Source: an uncultured Granulosicoccaceae bacterium (GTDB taxonomy: Bacteria; Pseudomonadota; Gammaproteobacteria; Granulosicoccales; Granulosicoccaceae). From it: a stretch of DNA of 64,000 nucleotides. Position numbers and translations under genes: made by a program. Below are positions 63,708 through 64,000 of the stretch, in pieces. The stretch's first letter is position 1. The number at the start of each line of letters is the position of its first letter. The notes below the pieces were generated by a model. It was not told the origin of the DNA. It saw only the letters and a program-made list of their open reading frames with translations, and ran no database searches. The stretch is taken from assembly GCA_937930305.1 (NCBI GenBank), contig CALGLE010000007.1, positions 1 to 64,000 on the forward strand, in the 5' to 3' direction.

Positions 63708-64000
63708 TTACTCAAACGCATCAATTTGGGTTAATCGCTCACCGTCTCTATCCTTTGCGGACAGTTGCGGTTCGGTACCAGCAAGAATAGGCCATTCCAC
63801 CCCCACCGCTCCATCGTTCCACAACAAGCTGCGTTCGTGCTCAGGTGCGTAGTAGTCTGTGCATTTATATTGAAAGTCAGCCGACTTACTTAACACATAA
63901 AAACCGTGCGCAAACCCCGGGGGCACCCAAAACAATCGTTTATTCGATTCCGATAAAACGACTCCTGTCCACTGCCCAAACTGCGGAGAGCTTTTACGCA
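63708..64000 (-). CDS. rfbC: dTDP-4-dehydrorhamnose 3,5-epimerase (C-terminal part)
   Basis: The frame is open to the window edge; 97 residues are visible. They include SPQFGQWTGVVLSESNKR, the RmlC signature FWVPPGFAHGFYVLS and YKCTDYYAPEHERSLLWND. It epimerises the keto sugar made by RfbB. The N-terminal half, with the catalytic His and Lys, lies outside. Confidence 0.93.
   Translation of the reverse strand, partial: RKSSPQFGQWTGVVLSESNKRLFWVPPGFAHGFYVLSKSADFQYKCTDYYAPEHERSLLWNDGAVGVEWPILAGTEPQLSAKDRDGERLTQIDAFE

Overview
The window looks like about 64 kb of chromosome from a gammaproteobacterium, probably marine or halophilic and free-living. Evidence: an Aap-type amino-acid ABC transporter, a stand-alone second elongation factor G, TmcA, an LptE-like lipoprotein, a YdgA/DUF945 protein, a Bcr/CflA efflux pump, and outer-membrane style lipoproteins. 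Base composition looks even. I see no insertion sequence, integrase, prophage, CRISPR array, tRNA or rRNA. The genus cannot be fixed from the sequence alone.

Layout. 1-4.0 kb: aapJ (3' part), aapQ, aapM, aapP. 4.0-8.0 kb: a lipoprotein gene, then gltA with a flavin reductase and a GhrA-like dehydrogenase in a tightly overlapping run. 8.1-11.3 kb: a DUF302 protein and an LptE-like lipoprotein on the minus strand, then a one-HKD PLD protein and an RNB exoribonuclease on the plus strand. 11.3-20.5 kb: a long minus-strand run of PhyH dioxygenase, CobS-like, CobT-like, leuS, LysE, EamA, a PmtA-like methyltransferase and a TauE/SafE permease. 20.6-28.0 kb: a 1858-residue tandem UvrA, an ABHD10-like hydrolase and a cell-wall amidase. 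28.2-36.9 kb: small unknowns, two divergent paralogous phosphoribosyltransferases, a DUF368 lipid-carrier translocase, an MFS pump, mmsA, a deoxyinosine glycosylase, an HD phosphohydrolase and a DUF945 protein. 37-44.4 kb: a second CobS/CobT pair followed by a PfkB kinase, a quinone oxidoreductase with a carboxymuconolactone decarboxylase-like protein, and fusA2. 44.6-49.9 kb: a retropepsin-like protease, two ATP-grasp enzymes plus an MFS transporter, and AMP nucleosidase. 50-54.2 kb: a FAS1 lipoprotein and tmcA with a short-ORF leader. 54.2-61.7 kb: a complete RpoE-ChrR type stress module. 61.7-64 kb: the dTDP-rhamnose genes rfbB, rfbD and rfbC (partial).

The best-supported system is the RpoE-ChrR module. 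An ECF sigma factor and a zinc anti-sigma factor face an operon of FAD oxidoreductase, DUF1365 and cyclopropane-fatty-acid-synthase-like genes. Promoter motifs of the form TGATCY-N16-CGTA occur on both strands of the divergent intergenic region and again before the DUF3833 gene. A spacer-15 variant lies before the DUF6134-SDR pair. This predicts one regulon that remodels unsaturated lipids, possibly to cyclopropane or furan fatty acids, under singlet-oxygen type stress.

Two other loci deserve attention. One is a pair of diverged CobS/CobT (AAA+ plus VWA) modules with no CobN in sight, so their client is unknown. The other is a small operon of two different ATP-grasp enzymes and an exporter-like MFS protein that may make and move an unknown peptide-like product.
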